A DNA stretch of 64,000 nucleotides from REDI01 sp964586865 (GCA_964586865.1 CAZPJM010000001.1:11378-75377); one strand, 5' to 3'. Shown: positions 53,316-64,000, counted from the first letter of the stretch. Notes: a model not told the origin generated them from the sequence alone. Numbers and translations are program-made.

Positions 53316-53777
53316 TCACTCGGCGAGCGGGACCAGCGCGCGGACCCCCGGATGGGGGGCGGCCTGGAGGCGCGGAACCAGCCGGCGAGCCACCCGGGGG
53401 GCGTCGCCGTGGGTGGCGAGGGCGGCCCGGGCCAGCTCCACCGCCACGGGCTCGTCGAGCGCGTCGAGGCGCTCGGTGACCGCCAGGGCGAGGCCCGGGG
53501 CTTCCGCCCGGGTCATGAGCTCGCCCACCGCCACCCGGGCGCGGGCGTCGTCGGCGGCCAGCTCGGTGAGGCAGGCGGCGGCGCGCATGGGGGCCCAGGG
53601 GGGGGCCTGGTGGGTGGTGGCGTCGGCGAGGGCGTCGCGCACCCCCTCGGTGTCGCCGAGGGCCAGGATGGCCTCGCAGCCCGGGTCGTGGCGCAGGCGG
53701 AGCGCCTCGTGGACCCGCTCGGCCACGGGGGCGTCGGGGGCAGCGGCGGCCAGCAGGGTCAGGATGAGGGTCAGCAT
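53316..53777 (-). CDS. small exported HEAT-repeat-like protein
   Basis: A 153-residue protein with a short hydrophobic leader (MLTLILTLLAAAAPDA) followed by helical pairs of the HEAT/Armadillo type (ACLTELAADDARARVAVGEL, VAVELARAALATHGDAPRVA). It starts 9 bases after the stop of the metalloprotease gene on the same strand, so the two are probably co-expressed. It could be a scaffold or inhibitor partner of the protease; that is inference from position. Confidence 0.6.
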   Translation of the reverse strand: MLTLILTLLAAAAPDAPVAERVHEALRLRHDPGCEAILALGDTEGVRDALADATTHQAPPWAPMRAAACLTELAADDARARVAVGELMTRAEAPGLALAVTERLDALDEPVAVELARAALATHGDAPRVARRLVPRLQAAPHPGVRALVPLAE

Positions 53778-53786
53778 GCGATCCTC

Positions 53787-54917
53787 CTAGCGGACGCCGG
53801 TGTAGCGATGGGCGACCCCCGCCTGCTCGGCGGTGATCTGGTCCTGGGTCAGGCACGTGGACCGGGTGCAGAGCGCCTGGGGATACATGAGGTTGTCGCC
53901 CAGGCTGGACTGGCAGGCGCCCTCGCCCTCGCACTCCGGGGTGTCGGTCAGGGCATCCCAGCGGTCGTAGGTGAGCTCGACCGGGTGGAAGAGCCCGACC
54001 ATGTGGCCCACCTCGTGGGCCAGGGTGTAGCCGAGCAGCTCGACCTCGGAGGCCGAGTACTGGAGGTCCGGGCCCGCGTTGGCCGACGCCGAGAGGATCA
54101 CGCCCGAGTAGGGCGAGGCCAGCAGGCCACCGGGGATGCTCCCCGCCGCGCCCAGGGTGAGGGTGTCGCTCGAGGCGATGGTGTCCACGATGACCACGTC
54201 GATGGACAGGTCGGTGGTGCTGGCGGTCAGCTCGGTCCAGGTGTCGGGGGCGCCGAAGCCGGGACGGGGCAGGGCGCCCACCTCGGAGGGGCGGTACTCG
54301 GTCGTGACGGCGATGCCGGTGGGGGCCCAGGTCTCCTCCATCACGGCGACCGCACCCTCCACCGCGCTGACGATCTCGCTGTCGTCCGCCAGGCCGTCGG
54401 CGTAGTGGATGCGGATGGCGAGGGAGCCGGAGGTGAAGTCCTCGTCGTCGGCCAGCAGTACATCGACGTCGATGGGGGCGTTCACCCGCAGGCTCCGATC
54501 CGGGTTCACCGCCCCCAGGAAGATGGTCACCTCTTCGCCGGAGAGGGGCTCGTCGTCGGCGGTGATGGGCCAGTTGAAGTGGTTGCGGGGCTGATCGGCC
54601 ACCGCCCCGGTCCGCATCTGGCTCTCCTGGATGTCGCTCACCAGGTTGCGGAGCAGATCGCCGTCCGCCTCGATCCGATCCACGTAGATGGTCTGGCCGC
54701 CGTCGTCGCCGAGCTGGCTGGCCATGAGCATCTTGCTGTAGGGGATCTGGAAGCGGTCGAGCGGGACCCGGACCCGGGCATAGCCGTCGTTCTGGGTGAA
54801 GACGGTGCGGGAGAGGCGCTGCAGCTCCACCTCCGTGCCCTCGTCCCAGCCGCCACAGCCACCGACGAGCGCCCCGGCCAGCACCAGCCCGGCCACGGAC
54901 GACAGGTTGCGCGTCAA
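53787..54917 (-). CDS. metzincin-type zinc metalloprotease lipoprotein
   Basis: A 376-residue lipoprotein. The TTG at 54917 has GGAGG 5 bases upstream and gives a signal ending LAGALVGGC; a GTG at 54923 overlaps the ribosome site and is less likely. The catalytic motif LAHEVGHMVGLFH (about residues 298-310) is the HExxHxxGxxH zinc signature of metzincins, and the Met-turn is probably in SLGDNLMYPQAL. The N-terminal ~200 residues are a beta-rich region of unknown role. It is probably secreted to the outer membrane and degrades proteins outside the cytosol. It forms a two-gene unit with the HEAT-like protein. Confidence 0.85.
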   Translation of the reverse strand: MTRNLSSVAGLVLAGALVGGCGGWDEGTEVELQRLSRTVFTQNDGYARVRVPLDRFQIPYSKMLMASQLGDDGGQTIYVDRIEADGDLLRNLVSDIQESQMRTGAVADQPRNHFNWPITADDEPLSGEEVTIFLGAVNPDRSLRVNAPIDVDVLLADDEDFTSGSLAIRIHYADGLADDSEIVSAVEGAVAVMEETWAPTGIAVTTEYRPSEVGALPRPGFGAPDTWTELTASTTDLSIDVVIVDTIASSDTLTLGAAGSIPGGLLASPYSGVILSASANAGPDLQYSASEVELLGYTLAHEVGHMVGLFHPVELTYDRWDALTDTPECEGEGACQSSLGDNLMYPQALCTRSTCLTQDQITAEQAGVAHRYTGVR

Positions 54918-55052
54918 GCTCACCTCCACGGACCCCCACCCTAGCGCGGACGGACCGGTCCCGCGCGTCCGGCGCCCTCTCCCGGGACTGTCGGACCCGG
55001 CGCCGGCTCGCCGCACGGCCACGGCCGGGTGAGGGGGCCCCGGGAGGTGAGG

Positions 55053-55469
55053 ATGCAGGTCGAGGTGGCGCTGGGCGAGGTGGTCGATCGGGTGACCATC
55101 CTCCGGATCAAGGCCCGGCACGTGCGCACCGAGGCCGCCCGGGAGAACGTGGCGGCGAGCCTCGCGGCGCTGGAGCGGGCGTGGGCCCGGGAGGGGCTGC
55201 CCCCGATGGAGGACCTGCCCGAGTGGTCGGCGCTGGCCGAGGTCAACGAGGCCCTCTGGAAGGTGGAGGACCACCTGCGCGCCCTGGAGGCCCGCGGCGA
55301 CTTCAGCGCCACCTTCGTGGCGGAGGCCCGGAGCGTCTACCGCCTCAACGACCGTCGCGCCGCGCTCAAGCGCGCGGTGGACGCGCGGCTCGGGTCGCGC
55401 CTCACCGAGGAGAAGGTCTACGTCCGGCCCGACCACGCCGGGGACGGCGGCGCGACCGAAGGGCCGTGA
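55053..55469 (+). CDS. DUF6165-like small protein
   Basis: A 138-residue, mostly helical protein. The segments VEVALGEVVDRVTILRIKAR, EVNEALWKVEDHLRALE, ARSVYRLNDRRAALKRAV and GSRLTEEKVYV fit the DUF6165 family, small proteins often found near glycan-modification genes; the role is unknown. I chose the ATG at 55053 (GGAGG, 6-base spacer) over the GTG at 55029. It stands between the divergent metzincin gene and dsbD. Confidence 0.75.
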   Translation: MQVEVALGEVVDRVTILRIKARHVRTEAARENVAASLAALERAWAREGLPPMEDLPEWSALAEVNEALWKVEDHLRALEARGDFSATFVAEARSVYRLNDRRAALKRAVDARLGSRLTEEKVYVRPDHAGDGGATEGP

Positions 55470-55499
55470 CGACTTCCGACACACCGTTGACCGGCGCCC

Positions 55500-55514
55500 A
55501 CCCGGCATCCGGGT
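55500..55514. promoter_or_regulatory. inverted repeat upstream of dsbD
   Basis: ACCCGG-CAT-CCGGGT, perfect 6-base arms, 31 bases after the DUF6165-like stop and 76 bases before the dsbD ATG. It may be a terminator stem for the upstream gene or an operator. A TTGACC at 55487-55492 has no -10 box at proper spacing. Confidence 0.3.
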
Positions 55515-55589
55515 AGGTACACTGCCCTGTCCGGCCGGCGGGTGCCCCGTCCCGGGGCCCCCCGTGCCGCCGCCCGCCCCGGGGTCCCC

Positions 55590-58094
55590 ATGTCCGCCTC
55601 CCGTCCTCCGCTGGCCCTGCTCGCCGTCCTCTCGGCCCTGCTGGTCGCGGGCGCCTTGCTCCTGGCTGCCCCCGCGCGGGCCGCCGGCACCGCGACCCCG
55701 CCCCCACCGCCTCCCCCGCAGGTCGACTTCTCCGGGCTGCCCGACAGCGCGGTGGACCGCGGCGTGAACGGCGACGGCAAGCCCCACCAGGTCGAGATCC
55801 GCCTCATCACCGACACCACGGCGGTGCGTCCGGGCGACACCTTCCGCCTCGGGCTGTGGCTCGAGCAGGACCAGGACTGGCACACCTACTGGAAGGTCAA
55901 CCCCGAGGTCGGCCTGCCCACCGACATCACCTGGACGGTGCCCGAGGGCGCCACCACCACCCCCTACGTCTACCCGGTCCCCCAGCGCTTCGACCTCCAG
56001 GGGATCGTCTCCTACGGCTACGACGATCAGGTCCTGTTCTTCACCGAGGTCACCCTCCCGGAGGATCTGACGCCCGGCACCGTGATGGTGGGCGCCAGCG
56101 CCACCTGGCTCACCTGCAAGGTCCAGTGCATCAACGGCGAGGGCACCGTCACCGCCCCCATGCAGGTCCTGCCCGCCGACGCCCCGGCCCCCGAGGCCAG
56201 CCGCTTCGCCCCCCTCTTCGACCACTTCGCCGCCCAGCACCCGTCCGCGCCCCAGGCCGTGGCCGACACGGTGCGGGTCTCGGCGGCGCTGGACCCGGCC
56301 GAGGGCGTGGTGCCGGACAGCACCTGGACCGTCACGGTCGACATCGACCCGGTGGAAGGCGTCACCCTCGCCGAGCACGCACCCCTGGGCCCGGACCCCT
56401 GGCCCACCCTGGTCCCCATCTTCGACAAGGACGTGCACTTCCTCGACCGCACCGAGGTCACCCGCACCGACGCCGGCGGCTTCCAGGTCGTGATGCACGG
56501 CGAGGCCTTCGAGGTCGAGAACCCCCTCCCCATGGAGGTCGGCGGCCTGGTGATGGTGGAGACCGCCGACGGCACCCCGGTCCATACCGAGGTGGTGATC
56601 CCCATGCCGTGGGCTCCGTCGGTGACCGCCGCCGCGGCCACCGGCTCCGAGGACGCCCCCACCGAGGCCGCCCCCGCGGGGGATGCGGCGTTCAGTCCCA
56701 TGGTGGACGCCGACACCTGCGCCACCATGAAGGCCGGCCTGGGCAATGCGCCCGCCACCCCGACCTCGTCGGGGGGCCTGGGCACCACCCTGCTGATGCT
56801 GGGCGCGGCCTTCCTGGGGGGGCTGATCCTCAACATCATGCCCTGCGTCCTGCCGGTCCTGACCCTGAAGATCTACGGCCTCATCGAGCAGAAGACCGAC
56901 TCCACCCGGGACCGTATCGTCGAAGGGGTGGCCTACACCGCGGGCATCGTGGTCAGCTTCCTGGCCCTCGCCGCGGCCCTGCTGGCTCTCAAGCTCGTCT
57001 GGGGGCAGACCGCCGGGTGGGGCTTCATGTTCCAGTACCCGATCTACACCGGCGTCCTCGCCACGCTGGTCTTCGCCTTCGGCCTCTCGCTGCTCGGCGT
57101 GTTCGAGATCCCGGCCCTGGGCGGCGCGGCGGCCGGGCAGGCCTCCTACAAGGAAGGGGTGCCCGGCTACTTCCTCACCGGGGTCTTCGCGACGCTCCTG
57201 GCCACCCCCTGCACCGCCCCCTTCCTGGGCACGGCCATGGGCTTCGCCTTCTCGCAGCCCCCCGCCATGATCGTGCTCTTCTTCGCGGTCGCGGGCCTGG
57301 GCCTGGCCTCGCCCTTCCTGGCCATCGCCTTCATCCCGGCCCTCTACAAGGTGATGCCCCAGCCGGGCCCCTGGATGGACACCTTCAAGCAGCTCATGGG
57401 CTTCACCCTGGTGCTCACCACCGCCTGGCTGGTCGGGGTCCTGGCGAGCCAGGTGAGCCAGGAGGCCCTGCTCGGCTACCTGTGGTTCCTGGGCTTCGTC
57501 GGCCTGGCCGCCTGGATCTTCGGGCACTTCGGCGGCCTGGCGGCCTCGGTGGGCCGACAGCTCGCCGCCCTCGGGGGCGCCGTGGCCGTGCTCCTGCTCG
57601 GCGGCGCCTGGACCCTCGACGTCCCCATGTTCCTGGGCCTCGTCCAGGAGGAGAGCACCGTCGCCGACGTGGTGGACGACGGGGACGGCATCCCCTGGCG
57701 GATCCTCGACGAGGAGCGCATGGCCAGCGTGCTGGCGCGCTACCGCGAGGGCCAGACCGACGAGGCCTTCGCCGGCAAGCCGCTCTTCATCGACTTCACG
57801 GCCGAGTGGTGCCTGACCTGCAAGGCCAACGAGAAGACCTTCATCGACGTCTCGAGCGTCGAGAAGGCCATCCGCGAGACCGGCACCGTCCCCCTGAAGG
57901 GCGACTGGACCCGCCGCGACGAGAACATCGGGTCGTGGCTGTCCTGCTACGAGACCGCCGGCGTCCCCTACTACCTGGTCCTCCCCGCCGACCCCGAGGC
58001 GCCCGCCATCCCGCTGGGAGAGACGCTCACGGGCTCGCAGGAGATCATCGACGCCCTCCAGCAGGCCCGCGGCCCGGTGGCCCAGGGCTCGTGA
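55590..58094 (+). CDS. dsbD: thiol:disulfide interchange protein DsbD
   Basis: An 834-residue inner-membrane electron carrier that moves reducing power from cytosolic thioredoxin to periplasmic partners, needed for disulfide isomerisation and cytochrome c maturation. The ATG at 55590 starts a signal (LALLAVLSALLVAGALLLAA). A periplasmic N-terminal domain follows (about 60-340, GASATWLTCKVQCINGEG). The eight-helix DsbD core (about 395-680) has the redox Cys in NIMPCVLPVLTLK and LATPCTAPFLG. The C-terminal thioredoxin domain has FTAEWCLTCKANEK (about 740). All expected cysteines are present. It ends at a bidirectional terminator-like hairpin. Confidence 0.93.
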   Translation: MSASRPPLALLAVLSALLVAGALLLAAPARAAGTATPPPPPPPQVDFSGLPDSAVDRGVNGDGKPHQVEIRLITDTTAVRPGDTFRLGLWLEQDQDWHTYWKVNPEVGLPTDITWTVPEGATTTPYVYPVPQRFDLQGIVSYGYDDQVLFFTEVTLPEDLTPGTVMVGASATWLTCKVQCINGEGTVTAPMQVLPADAPAPEASRFAPLFDHFAAQHPSAPQAVADTVRVSAALDPAEGVVPDSTWTVTVDIDPVEGVTLAEHAPLGPDPWPTLVPIFDKDVHFLDRTEVTRTDAGGFQVVMHGEAFEVENPLPMEVGGLVMVETADGTPVHTEVVIPMPWAPSVTAAAATGSEDAPTEAAPAGDAAFSPMVDADTCATMKAGLGNAPATPTSSGGLGTTLLMLGAAFLGGLILNIMPCVLPVLTLKIYGLIEQKTDSTRDRIVEGVAYTAGIVVSFLALAAALLALKLVWGQTAGWGFMFQYPIYTGVLATLVFAFGLSLLGVFEIPALGGAAAGQASYKEGVPGYFLTGVFATLLATPCTAPFLGTAMGFAFSQPPAMIVLFFAVAGLGLASPFLAIAFIPALYKVMPQPGPWMDTFKQLMGFTLVLTTAWLVGVLASQVSQEALLGYLWFLGFVGLAAWIFGHFGGLAASVGRQLAALGGAVAVLLLGGAWTLDVPMFLGLVQEESTVADVVDDGDGIPWRILDEERMASVLARYREGQTDEAFAGKPLFIDFTAEWCLTCKANEKTFIDVSSVEKAIRETGTVPLKGDWTRRDENIGSWLSCYETAGVPYYLVLPADPEAPAIPLGETLTGSQEIIDALQQARGPVAQGS

Positions 58095-58126
58095 GCCCCA
58101 CCGGGTCGCTCGTCGAGAACCGCGCT

Positions 58127-58164
58127 CACGACAACAGCGCGCCGGTTCGCGACGCGCTGTCGTG
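58127..58164. terminator. bidirectional terminator-like hairpin between dsbD and the MORN gene
   Basis: ACAGCGCG (58134-58141) pairs with CGCGCTGT (58153-58160) across an 11-base loop. CACG (58127-58130) and CGTG (58161-58164) extend the stem past a 3-base bulge. It lies in the 81-base gap between two convergent genes and contains AT-richer sequence than its surroundings, so it can serve both directions. Confidence 0.5.
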
Positions 58165-58175
58165 CCGAACGGGGG

Positions 58176-59507
58176 CTACTCGAAGGCGGCGCGCCCCTCG
58201 GCATCCCAGTCGATGTTCTCGAAGGTCTCCTTCTCCTCGTCGCCCAGCTTCCGGTCCCGGGGGTGGCGGGACTGGCGGTGGGGCCCGTCGTTGAACCACC
58301 ACCGCTCCCGGCTCCGGGTGCCGTCGGGCTCCACCTGCCGTCCCCAGCCCTCGGCCCGCCCCACCCGGGTCCATCCCTCGTGGATGAGGGTGCCCTCGGC
58401 GTCGTAGAGGCGGCCCACCGCGCGGTGCAGGTCCACGAAGAGCCCCTCGAGGCGGCGCCCGCTCGGGTAGGTGCGCACGCCGTAGCCCCGGGCCGTGCCC
58501 TCGACGAAGGTGCCCTCGTGCACGGTGCCGTCGGTGCGGCGGAGCGAGCCCTCGCCGTGGGGGCGGCCATCCTTCAGGGTGCCCTCGTATGCGCGCCCGT
58601 CGGGCCACGTCCGCTTGCCCGGGCCCTGGAGCTGCCCCTTGACGAAGCCCCCCTGGAGCATCCCGCCCTCGGCCAGCCGGTACGTGCCGGGGCCGTGGGC
58701 CAAGCCGTGGACGAAGCTGCCCTCGTGGACGTCGCCGTCGGGCAGGGTGAGCTTCCCCTCGCCGTGGTAGCGCCCCGAGCGGAACGTCCCTTCGTAGCGG
58801 AGCTCCCCCTGCTCCAGGGTGCCCTGTCCATGCGGCACCAGCCCGATGGCCTCGCCGTCGTAGACCACGTCCTCGCCCTGGTAGCGGACCATGGTGCCGT
58901 ACTGGATGCCGGCGTCCCACCACCCCTCGACCCGGCCGCCGCCTTCGATGCGCAGGGTGGCGGGGCCCTCGAGCACGCCCGCCTCGTAGCGGCCGGAGAG
59001 GATGCGCCCGTCGCCCAGGGCGACCGCCGCCGAGCCGTCCAGGTGGCCATCCTCGAAGCCCCCGGCGTACCGCACCCCGAAGCTCGTCCGGGCCTTGCCG
59101 CGACCGTCCTCGCAGTCGCCCTCGACGCACCACGCCGCGCGGTCCTCGGTGGCATCGCCGGGGAGGGCCCAGGTCCCGTTCCAGGGGTCGATGGCGGCCC
59201 GCTCCACCTCGACCGCGCCGTCCTCGCCCTCGACCCGCAGGCGCACGGGGCTGCCCGGTGCCCCCCCGAGGTGCCAGGCCAGCACCGGGGCGGCCATCCA
59301 GCGCGTCCCCTGGCCATCCACGGTGGTGAGGGTGTCGCCGGGACGCAGGCCCGCGGTCCAGGCGGGGCCGTCCACGAGCACGGCCGTCACCTCGCCACGG
59401 TCGGCGACCTCGACGCCGATCCCGTCGCGGCGAGCATGGACCACCACCGCGTCGGGGGGCGGGGTCTCGGCGGCGGGGGCCGCGAGGGCGACCAGGAACA
59501 GGAGCAT
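58176..59507 (-). CDS. exported PDZ and MORN-repeat protein
   Basis: A 443-residue protein. The ATG at 59507 follows GGAGG and starts a short signal (MLLFLVALAAPAA). A PDZ-like segment follows (VTAVLVDGPAWTAGLRPGDT, about 40-95), then about ten MORN repeats (YEGTFRSGRYHGEGKLTLPD, HEGSFVHGLAHGPGTYRL, YEGTLKDGRPHGEGSL) to about residue 400. The tail is charged and not recognised. MORN repeats act as membrane- or dimer-forming scaffolds. The gene starts 57 bases after the recQ stop on the same strand and may be the last gene of that operon. Confidence 0.85.
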   Translation of the reverse strand: MLLFLVALAAPAAETPPPDAVVVHARRDGIGVEVADRGEVTAVLVDGPAWTAGLRPGDTLTTVDGQGTRWMAAPVLAWHLGGAPGSPVRLRVEGEDGAVEVERAAIDPWNGTWALPGDATEDRAAWCVEGDCEDGRGKARTSFGVRYAGGFEDGHLDGSAAVALGDGRILSGRYEAGVLEGPATLRIEGGGRVEGWWDAGIQYGTMVRYQGEDVVYDGEAIGLVPHGQGTLEQGELRYEGTFRSGRYHGEGKLTLPDGDVHEGSFVHGLAHGPGTYRLAEGGMLQGGFVKGQLQGPGKRTWPDGRAYEGTLKDGRPHGEGSLRRTDGTVHEGTFVEGTARGYGVRTYPSGRRLEGLFVDLHRAVGRLYDAEGTLIHEGWTRVGRAEGWGRQVEPDGTRSRERWWFNDGPHRQSRHPRDRKLGDEEKETFENIDWDAEGRAAFE

Positions 59508-59564
59508 GGGGCCTCCGGACCGGCGCCGTAACGACCCGGGGGGACGGCGTTCACGTCCGCCCGG

Positions 59565-61372
<1,808 letters not shown>

Positions 61373-61376
<4 letters not shown>

Positions 61377-62806
61377 CCCCCGTCCTCCTCGGCGTCGGCC
61401 CGCTCGCCGCCCTCGAGCAGAGCCAGGAGCGCGGGCCCGTCCAGGCCCACCGCCTCGATCAGGTCCCAGGCCCGCTCCCGATCCTCGGCCCCGTCCAGCC
61501 GATCCAGGACCGCCGCCCGGACCGCGTCCAGCACCAGCCGGACCGGCGCCCGATCCACGCCCACCGGCTCCCCCGCCTCGGGGTCGAGGATCCGCAGGCC
61601 GCGCAGGGCATCCAGGAGCGCCCGCAGGCCGCGCCGGGTGAAGACGGGGGGCTCCCGCCGCCGCGCGCCCAGGGCCGCCACCGCGCCGTCGCCGGGGGTG
61701 GCCATCCGGTCCAGTCCGGCGAAGAGCGCGGCCAGGCGGGCCCAGAGCGCCCCGGGCAGGCCCCCGAGCTCGGGGTGGGTGGGCTCCAGCCCGGTGACGG
61801 CGGCGTAGCCCAGACCGTGCAGGGCGACCTCGAGCTGCTCCCCCAGCACCGCCCGGTGCAGGAAGGCCAGGAGGGCCCCCTCGTCGGGAGGGCCGACCTG
61901 GACCGTCACCGGGAAGCGGTCCCGCCACGCCGGAGAGAGGGGGGTCCGCCCCTGGTAGGTGGCCGGGTTCTGGGTGGCCAGCACCCGGAAGTCCCGGTGC
62001 ACCGGCACCCCGCCCGGCCCGAAGCGGGTCCCGTCCCCCTCGGTGAGCACCAGGCTCGCCGGGCGCTCCAACACCGGGTTGAGGCGCTCCAGCACGGCCG
62101 GCTCGGCCAGGTTCACCTCGTCCAGGAGCAGCCACCAGCCCTCGCGCAGGGCCCGCGGGACCAGCCCCTCGGCGAAGCGCCACCCTCCCCCCTCGGCCGG
62201 GATGTAGCGGCCGATGAACTCGCTGGCGTCGGTCTGGCCGTGGAGGTTGATCCTGGCCACCGGCTGACCGAGGTGCGCGGCCAGCCAGAGCACGGCCGAG
62301 GTCTTGGTGGCGGCGGTGGGCCCCTCGAGGAGGACCGCCTGGTCGAGGGCCACCCCCCGCGCCACCGCGCGCAGCACGGTGAGGGTGGCCCGGTCCAGGG
62401 CGAAGCCCGCATAGGGCGCCCGCGGGGGGACCAGCGGGTGCTGGCGATGGACCCGGGGCAGCACCAGATCGGCCACCCTCAGGCGATCCACGGTGAGGTC
62501 CACGGCCGGCAGGCCGGTGGGGTGCAGGCCCGGGCCGCGCTCGTGGTCGGGGTCCGCCAGCGGGGCGGGAGGCCCTCCCTCGAGGCGGTCGATGAGCTCG
62601 TCGACGGGCAGGACCTCGACGCCGTGGCGCCGGGCGGCCTCGATCCGGCTGTGCAGGGCCCCGTCCCCCACCACCAGCAGGTCGAGGGCGTCGTCGATCC
62701 GGGCGGTGAAGGTGGCCCCCGCCGCCTCCAGGCGTCGACGAAGCTCCTGCCGTGTCCCGTGCGGCGGGACGCCGGTGAGGGCGACGCGGGTGCCGTGGAG
62801 GCTCAT
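61373..62806 (-). CDS. BRCT domain fused to MoxR/midasin-like AAA ATPase
   Basis: A 477-residue protein. Residues 1-~75 form a BRCT-like domain (RVALTGVPPHGTRQELRRRL, LDLLVVGDGALHSRIEAAR), a module that usually binds DNA ends or phosphoproteins. The rest is an AAA_5-type ATPase with P-loop LLEGPTAATKTSAV (about 161), RINLHGQTDASEFIGRY, Walker B WWLLLDEVNLAEPAVLERL (about 225) and sensor LATQNPATYQGR. The Walker A has Ala-Thr before the Lys instead of Ser-Gly. The ATG at 62806 overlaps the HEAT gene stop (ATGA), and its own stop overlaps the recQ start, so the three are coupled. Likely a remodelling ATPase in DNA maintenance; no VWA partner gene is visible. Confidence 0.8.
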
Positions 62807-64000
62807 GGGGCGATCCTGGTCAGGGCGGCCAGCGCCGCATCGGCGGCCCGGCGCACCGGCTCGGCCGGGTCCTGGTGGCGCGCCTCTTCGAGGAGCTCCA
62901 GGACCTCGTCGCGGGGGAGGCCCTCCGACCAGGCCCCGTCGGGAACGGCCGCGAGGATGGCACAGCCGGTGCAGCGATGCTCCGGATCGGCGTGGTGGAG
63001 GGCGTGGACGGCCAGCTCCACCACGGAGCGGGCCGAGTCGGGCGTGGCGGCCTCGGCCACCACCCGGGCCGCCTCCACGGCGAGGGGACCCACCGGCCAC
63101 GCGCCTCCCCCGAGCAGGCGTCGGCTGGCGTGGCGGGCCAGGTCCGGGCGCGTGCGGTGCAGGTGCTGCAGCGCCCGGCTGTGGGCCTCCGGTTCGTCGG
63201 TGGGCGGCAGCAGCAGATCGGCCAGGGCCCGGGCCGGTCCCGGGGCCGGCGCCTCGGCCCCCAGCAGGTGACGCGCCCGGTGACGGAGCGCCTCCACCGG
63301 CTCCCGCGCCGCCACCACCGACAGGACCGGGTGGTGAGGGCGCAGCGCCCGGGCCGGCAGGGTGGCGAGCAGGCCGAGGGCCTGGTGACGCAGGGCCACG
63401 TGGCCGTCCTGGAGCGCCACCAGCGCCAGGGAGCCGGCATGCTCGGCCACCTCGTCCCCCGGCCCGCGCTCCGGGTCCAGGAGCAGCCGGTGGAGGACCG
63501 CGGGCGGCTCGGGCGGGTGACCGGCCAGGAGGGTGCCCGCCGCCCCGGCCGCGCGCACATCGAGGTCGGCGTCCTCGGTGCGGGCGAGGCGATCGGCGAG
63601 CGGACCGGCCAGCTCGGGCGCGGCGCGGGCCAGTCCCAGGACGGCGGCGAAGCGGACCGCGGGAGGGGTGATGGGGTGCGCCGCCAGGAAGGCCAGCTCG
63701 GGCCCCGGCGCCTCCCAGCCGAACACGGCCCGCAGCGGACGCAGCAGCGGATGGGCCCCGCCCCAGCGGGCCGCGAGGGCCCAGGCATCGAGGGGGTCGC
63801 GCGGGTCGCCGGTGAGCGCGCGGGCCGCCGCGGGGACGCGGTGACGCAGGAGGGCGATGGCCGCCGCGAGGGGGGTCTGGGGGGCCTCGGTCAGCAGCCG
63901 ACGCCGCAGGAGGGGCACCGCCGCCTCGCCGTGGGGGGCCGTGGCGGCCAGGAGCCAGGCCGCCGCCGTCCCCTCGGTGGCCCCGAGGGCCTCCACCGCC
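62803..64000 (-). CDS. HEAT-repeat protein, 5' end beyond window
   Basis: At least 398 residues of Ala/Leu/Arg-rich helical repeats (PAVRFAAVLGLARAAPELAG, LDVRAAGAAGTLLAGH, VALRHQALGLLATLPARALR), typical of HEAT/PBS-type solenoids that act as protein scaffolds. The coding sequence remains open to the right edge, so the true start is probably outside the window; a possible GTG lies at 63996. The stop overlaps the BRCT-AAA start codon, giving a tightly coupled HEAT/AAA/RecQ unit. Confidence 0.75.
   Translation of the reverse strand, partial: AVEALGATEGTAAAWLLAATAPHGEAAVPLLRRRLLTEAPQTPLAAAIALLRHRVPAAARALTGDPRDPLDAWALAARWGGAHPLLRPLRAVFGWEAPGPELAFLAAHPITPPAVRFAAVLGLARAAPELAGPLADRLARTEDADLDVRAAGAAGTLLAGHPPEPPAVLHRLLLDPERGPGDEVAEHAGSLALVALQDGHVALRHQALGLLATLPARALRPHHPVLSVVAAREPVEALRHRARHLLGAEAPAPGPARALADLLLPPTDEPEAHSRALQHLHRTRPDLARHASRRLLGGGAWPVGPLAVEAARVVAEAATPDSARSVVELAVHALHHADPEHRCTGCAILAAVPDGAWSEGLPRDEVLELLEEARHQDPAEPVRRAADAALAALTRIAP

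Noticed and set aside
53787..57527. 1246-codon minus-strand open frame running from the metzincin gene across DUF6165 and dsbD
   Set aside because: Only the part up to 54917 is real (signal peptide, metzincin motif, ribosome site); the remainder is antisense to dsbD and DUF6165.

Overview
The window is 64 kb of very GC-rich (roughly 70-78%), densely packed bacterial DNA. It has short intergenic gaps, many convergent pairs separated by only a few bases, and GTG/TTG starts behind strong GGAGG ribosome binding sites. The content suggests a Myxococcota-type (former deltaproteobacterial) organism. It includes Ser/Thr kinases fused to formylglycine-enzyme-like domains, many lipoproteins with Asp/Thr/Gly-rich linkers, MopE-type metal-binding motifs, lamin-tail-domain proteins (one with a MYXO-CTERM-like tail), TonB receptors, and an AcoR-type sigma-54 regulator. 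One run of exactly 100 N (11096-11195) shows this is a scaffolded draft assembly. No rRNA, tRNA, CRISPR array, transposase or phage integrase was recognised. Taxonomy is an inference from gene content only.

Layout. 1-4.4 kb: minus-strand kinase operon (DUF2301-like membrane protein, methyltransferase, kinase-SUMF1, start of a RIO-like kinase). 4.4-10.5 kb: beta-helix lipoprotein, then a divergent unit with an AcoR-type sigma-54 activator facing an ExaC-type aldehyde dehydrogenase plus DUF779. A near-consensus -24/-12 promoter and two inverted repeats lie between them. 10.5-19 kb: S8 protease/lamin-tail lipoprotein (broken by the gap), outer-membrane protein, GAF/degenerate-GGDEF protein, SDR oxidoreductase, and a translationally coupled lipoprotein and TonB-dependent receptor. 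19.2-20.2 kb: a contractile-system tail-tube protein fused to an OmpA-like domain, the most unusual gene here. 20.3-28.9 kb: secreted protein, methyltransferase, four-domain lamin-tail protein, small lipoprotein, CPBP protease, ClpB. 29-33.5 kb: His-rich zinc peptidase, hemolysin III, PQQ-type sugar dehydrogenase lipoprotein, and an AT-richer frameshifted foreign-looking gene. 33.5-44.7 kb: SLC13 transporter, tail-anchored pseudokinase, peroxiredoxin, lipoprotein, tgt, amidohydrolase lipoprotein, MopE lipoprotein, infA, EEP-family lipoprotein, TetR. 44.9-50.2 kb: flagellin, hpt, DUF2817 peptidase, GT41 glycosyltransferase, FkbM methyltransferase. 50.2-58.1 kb: DUF434 protein, AidB-like acyl-CoA dehydrogenase, small membrane/HEAT proteins, metzincin lipoprotein, DUF6165, DsbD. 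58.1-64 kb: PDZ-MORN protein, then RecQ, BRCT-AAA ATPase and HEAT-repeat genes joined by ATGA overlaps.

How the genes work together. The clearest functional units are the sigma-54-controlled aldehyde oxidation module, the coupled TonB receptor/lipoprotein pair, and the HEAT/BRCT-AAA/RecQ operon. A flagellin with nearby glycosyltransferase and methyltransferase genes may form a modification group. Two genes resemble families linked to extracellular contractile injection systems (tail tube-OmpA at 19.3 kb and a possible DUF4157-like peptidase at 29.2 kb). No sheath, baseplate or AAA+ component of such a system is visible in the window.
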